From assembly GCA_002690445.1 (NCBI GenBank), contig NZER01000369.1, forward strand, positions 1-21,102: a stretch of 21,102 nt of DNA, written 5' to 3'. The DNA is from Candidatus Pacearchaeota archaeon. Lineage in GTDB: Archaea > Nanoarchaeota > Nanoarchaeia > Pacearchaeales > GW2011-AR1. Numbering within the stretch: the first letter of the stretch is position 1; each line of letters starts with the position of its first letter. The notes under the pieces were generated by a model. It was given only the letters and a program-made list of their open reading frames with translations. It had not been told where the DNA came from and ran no database searches. The position numbers were made by a program, and so were the translations under genes. Positions 19,485 to 21,102 of this stretch are shown in pieces.

Positions 19485-19844
19485 ATGTCCGAACGGGTTA
19501 CATCCGAAACCGTACTAGCTCACCTTCGACCAATGCCAACGCAGGGTCACAAAGCCAGCCGCTGCCGCACGCCACAATCCGATCGACGTCGAGGGCGCGC
19601 GGCAGTCAGCCGAAACGCCTCTCAAGGGGGCGCTGCCATGGCTCTTGATATCAAGCGGAGCGCTGGAGTAGCTGGAAAGCCCGCACTCGAAACGGACGCT
19701 ACGCTAAACCTACTCTTCGCCACCCGGGAGACGGGAACGCTACCCGCCGAGGGTACGCGCCTGAATTCCCGGCAGCGCCGCAGACTGCGCCGGAAAATTG
19801 AGCAGATCGAAGCCGCGCGGGATCGGGCACGCGGGTTCAATTAG
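19485..19844 (+). CDS. Hypothetical basic protein, 119 aa (inner start possible)
   Basis: The ATG at 19485 has AAGGGGGA upstream. A second in-frame ATG at 19638, with AAGGGGG seven bases upstream, would give 68 residues starting MALDIKRSAGVAGKP. The N-terminal 51 residues are low in hydrophobics and rich in Arg/Ser/Thr, so the shorter form may be the true protein. The C-terminus (RQRRRLRRKIEQIEAARDRAR) is a very basic helix, suggesting nucleic-acid binding. No family is recognised. It is the first gene of the rightward transcript and is followed by structured RNA and a terminator. Confidence 0.5.
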   Translation: MSERVTSETVLAHLRPMPTQGHKASRCRTPQSDRRRGRAAVSRNASQGGAAMALDIKRSAGVAGKPALETDATLNLLFATRETGTLPAEGTRLNSRQRRRLRRKIEQIEAARDRARGFN

Positions 19845-19846
19845 GT

Positions 19847-19900
19847 TTCCCGTGAGGGTTATCGTTCGCAGCGCCAACGCGTAGAACGGCCCCACGGGAA
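19847..19900 (+). ncRNA. Candidate structured RNA, nested hairpin
   Basis: Starting three bases after the stop of the preceding gene, TTCCCGTG and CACGGGAA pair perfectly (8 pairs), then GGG/CCC (after a one-base bulge), then CGTTC/GAACG, then GCG/CGC around CCAA. The nested stem totals 19 pairs. It has no tRNA features. It may stabilise the transcript 3' end, or be a regulatory or small RNA with the terminator next to it. Confidence 0.5.
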
Positions 19901-19903
19901 TTA

Positions 19904-19962
19904 CAGGCTCCCTGGACTTCTCCACGAGCGGGAGAATAGCTCCAGGGGGCCTGTTCCTTTTT
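19904..19962 (+). terminator. Strong rightward terminator
   Basis: CAGGCTCCCTGGA (19904-19916) pairs with TCCAGGGGGCCTG (19941-19953) over 13 positions with one G-U. The inner TTCTCC/GGAGAA adds six more pairs. TTCCTTTTT follows. This is a classic Rho-independent terminator ending the transcript that starts near 19400. Confidence 0.8.
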
Positions 19963-20024
19963 ACAACCAGACTGTATGGTTCACACCCACGCACAGTTGA
20001 AATCTACAGGGAGACTGAAACGAC

Positions 20025-20387
20025 ATGGATTGGATTCTTTCCAGTATTGCAAGACTTTTCCGACCCCCCTTTATCTCCGCCTACGGGCAGCGCGGGCTAA
20101 TGCCCCTGCCAGTATGGCGCGCAGTGAGACGTGTTTCAGAACGCGTCAAGCCGTGGCTGCTCGTGGAAGGCGGCACGGACTGCGACGGGATGAGGGGTGG
20201 AAGTATCCAGTTTTTCTGGACGAAGAGAGGCGCTGAAGCCTCACTGGAACATTCCATAGAGTGGGCCGATGGGCCGCATGGTGGAGAAATCCACTGCCAG
20301 TGGACCCGAGAGGCGCGCGAATGCGCGAGAGAATTCCGCGCGTGGAACGACGATCGAGACCGATTCGCCGAGCGCGCCAACTACTAG
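20025..20387 (+). CDS. Hypothetical protein, 120 aa
   Basis: The ATG at 20025 has GGGAG upstream at a slightly long spacing. The sequence begins MDWILSSIARLFRPPFISAY (amphipathic rather than a clear membrane span) and contains a Trp-rich C-terminal half (FFWTKRGAEASLEHSIEWAD, then CQWTREARECAREFRAWNDD). No family is recognised. It lies directly upstream of the next gene with eight bases between, so the two are likely co-transcribed after the terminator at 19904. Confidence 0.55.
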   Translation: MDWILSSIARLFRPPFISAYGQRGLMPLPVWRAVRRVSERVKPWLLVEGGTDCDGMRGGSIQFFWTKRGAEASLEHSIEWADGPHGGEIHCQWTREARECAREFRAWNDDRDRFAERANY

Positions 20388-20395
20388 GGGAAAAC

Positions 20396-20710
20396 ATGAC
20401 CAAAGAACAAACCGAGAGTCTGCGGCTGGCGACCGGAAATCAGGAAAAGGTCGTAACCGAACGCGCCAACGTGCTGCTGCTGGGAGACCGGGTAAACCTT
20501 TTCGCAGATCAACCGGGGGCAGCCTTTGGCTGGGGCACAGTCGTCTGCGTCACCGAAGACGAAGTGGAAGTGGTGCGCCCCTACGTCCACACCCAAAACT
20601 TTTCCATGGGGGGTCGCCTCATTTCCTATCTGGGGCAGGAAGTGACACGCCTGCCTAGGCAATCCGAGCAAACCTACACGATCGTTTTTCGAACGACGGT
20701 TCCCGAGTAA
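20396..20710 (+). CDS. Hypothetical SH3/KOW-like small protein, 104 aa
   Basis: I choose the ATG at 20396 with AGGGG upstream, since the longer frame runs back into the preceding gene. The core LLLGDRVNLFADQPGAAFGWGTVVCVTEDEVEVVRPYVHT alternates short strands with a GDRV opening and a FGWGTV-x-x-V turn. This resembles small SH3-like beta barrels (KOW-type) that bind nucleic acid or protein, but the match is loose. It ends with LGQEVTRLPRQSEQTYTIVF. The function is unknown. The next open frame begins 14 bases downstream. Confidence 0.6.
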   Translation: MTKEQTESLRLATGNQEKVVTERANVLLLGDRVNLFADQPGAAFGWGTVVCVTEDEVEVVRPYVHTQNFSMGGRLISYLGQEVTRLPRQSEQTYTIVFRTTVPE

Positions 20711-20831
20711 CAGGAGCAAGCGAAATGACGAAATTTTCCTACTGGATGCGTAGGTGTGCAATTCGAAAAAGGGATCAAGAGCAGATGGAGCGAAATCAAC
20801 AGGAGCAAGCAAAGTGACGAAATTTTCCTAC
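20711..20831 (+). repeat. Duplicated translation-start region
   Basis: A 32-base direct repeat (20711-20742 and 20800-20831) contains the ribosome binding site CAGGAGCAAGC, a start codon and the first codons ACG AAA TTT TCC TAC. The copies differ at two positions, one turning ATG into GTG. The 57 bases between them are part of a mini-gene. Confidence 0.8.
20725..20817 (+). CDS. 30-codon mini-gene from duplicated start region
   Basis: The ATG with AGGAG upstream opens a 30-codon frame (MTKFSYWMRRCAIRKRDQEQ, ending MERNQQEQAK). Its stop TGA overlaps the GTG start of the next gene as GTGA. The first six residues repeat those of the next protein. It may be a coupled leader peptide, or simply a by-product of a recent tandem duplication. 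Confidence 0.45.
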   Translation: MTKFSYWMRRCAIRKRDQEQMERNQQEQAK

Positions 20832-21065
20832 AAGCGTCTGAAAGTAGGAGGCGCACTCGACGGCATGTGGGTCGATGAATTCTTTTCGACGCCGAGTCCG
20901 GAGCGATATCACGACTATCTCATCGAGTCAATCCAGAAGGGTGAAATTCGAGATCTGGTAGAAGAATCCCGCGACCGCATGGGGACACCGATGGGATCGC
21001 AGCACTACTCGAACACTGTAACGCAACTACTGGATATGCGGGTTGCGTTTACCTGTCCAAGGTAA
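20814..21065 (+). CDS. Hypothetical protein, 83 aa, GTG start
   Basis: The start is the GTG at 20814, matching the duplicated start region with AGGAG upstream; the open frame extends 20 codons further but without a ribosome binding site. The product begins MTKFSYKRLKVGGALDGMWV and contains FFSTPSPERYHDYLIESIQKGEIRD, then THxx-free polar sequence and ends RVAFTCPR. No family is recognised. Codons GAC/GAA and polar residues suggest a soluble protein. It follows the mini-gene with a four-base overlap. Confidence 0.6.
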   Translation: MTKFSYKRLKVGGALDGMWVDEFFSTPSPERYHDYLIESIQKGEIRDLVEESRDRMGTPMGSQHYSNTVTQLLDMRVAFTCPR

Positions 21066-21080
21066 TTGGAGGCTAGATAA

Positions 21081-21102
21081 ATGAGTCGAAAGCACTTCGA
21101 AG
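21081..21102 (+). CDS. Start of a rightward gene, cut by window edge
   Basis: An ATG at 21081 follows TTGGAGG by nine bases, and the first seven codons read MSRKHFE before the window ends. Too little is present to identify the product. It lies 15 bases after the preceding stop, so it is probably in the same operon. Confidence 0.5.

Noticed and set aside
19847..19960. tRNA or tmRNA
   Set aside because: The nested hairpins lack the cloverleaf arms, anticodon loop and CCA-end arrangement.

Overview
The window is part of a tailed double-stranded DNA bacteriophage (or a prophage or virus contig of one), most likely short-tailed (podovirus-like). It holds a packaging and virion-assembly module with HK97-fold capsid genes and P22/SU10-type adaptor-like genes. 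There is no tape-measure, major tail or sheath gene and no tRNA. The host cannot be named. Strong purine-rich ribosome binding sites and Rho-independent-type terminators fit a bacterial host, and base composition is close to even.

From about 19.1 kb leftwards everything is on the minus strand, in transcription order. First come a putative terminase small subunit with repeated codons at its 3' end, a 491-bp gene-free region rich in inverted repeats, the terminase large subunit, two small membrane proteins, a proline/glycine-rich protein with an arginine tail and the portal. Next are two small hypotheticals, a GroES-like co-chaperonin, a scaffold-like protein, two conserved head proteins, the major capsid protein followed by a strong hairpin terminator, and a beta-rich virion protein followed by a second hairpin terminator. 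Then comes a run of ten small genes (7475 down to 3830). After it lie a membrane/coiled-coil protein, a P22 gp4-like adaptor, a CxxC zinc-ribbon protein, a 75-aa protein, an SU10-type adaptor, a 141-aa virion protein and a tail fibre cut by the left edge. Neighbouring genes mostly touch or overlap by 1-8 nt, so they are probably translationally coupled.

The most striking feature is the ten-gene run. It is a five-gene cassette (types A-B-C-D-E) present twice in tandem. Each gene in the first copy has its best match at the same rank in the second copy. All five types also share two short motifs, so the ten proteins appear to descend from one about 110-residue beta-rich subunit. I know of no named system with this layout.

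From about 19.4 kb rightwards the genes are on the plus strand: small unrecognised proteins, a strongly structured RNA segment with a terminator (19847-19960), and a duplicated translation start that creates a 30-codon mini-gene. This arm is probably the non-structural side, reached through a divergent control region at 19388-19484. The terS-terL gap and the terS 3' repeats are candidates for packaging-site or regulatory DNA.
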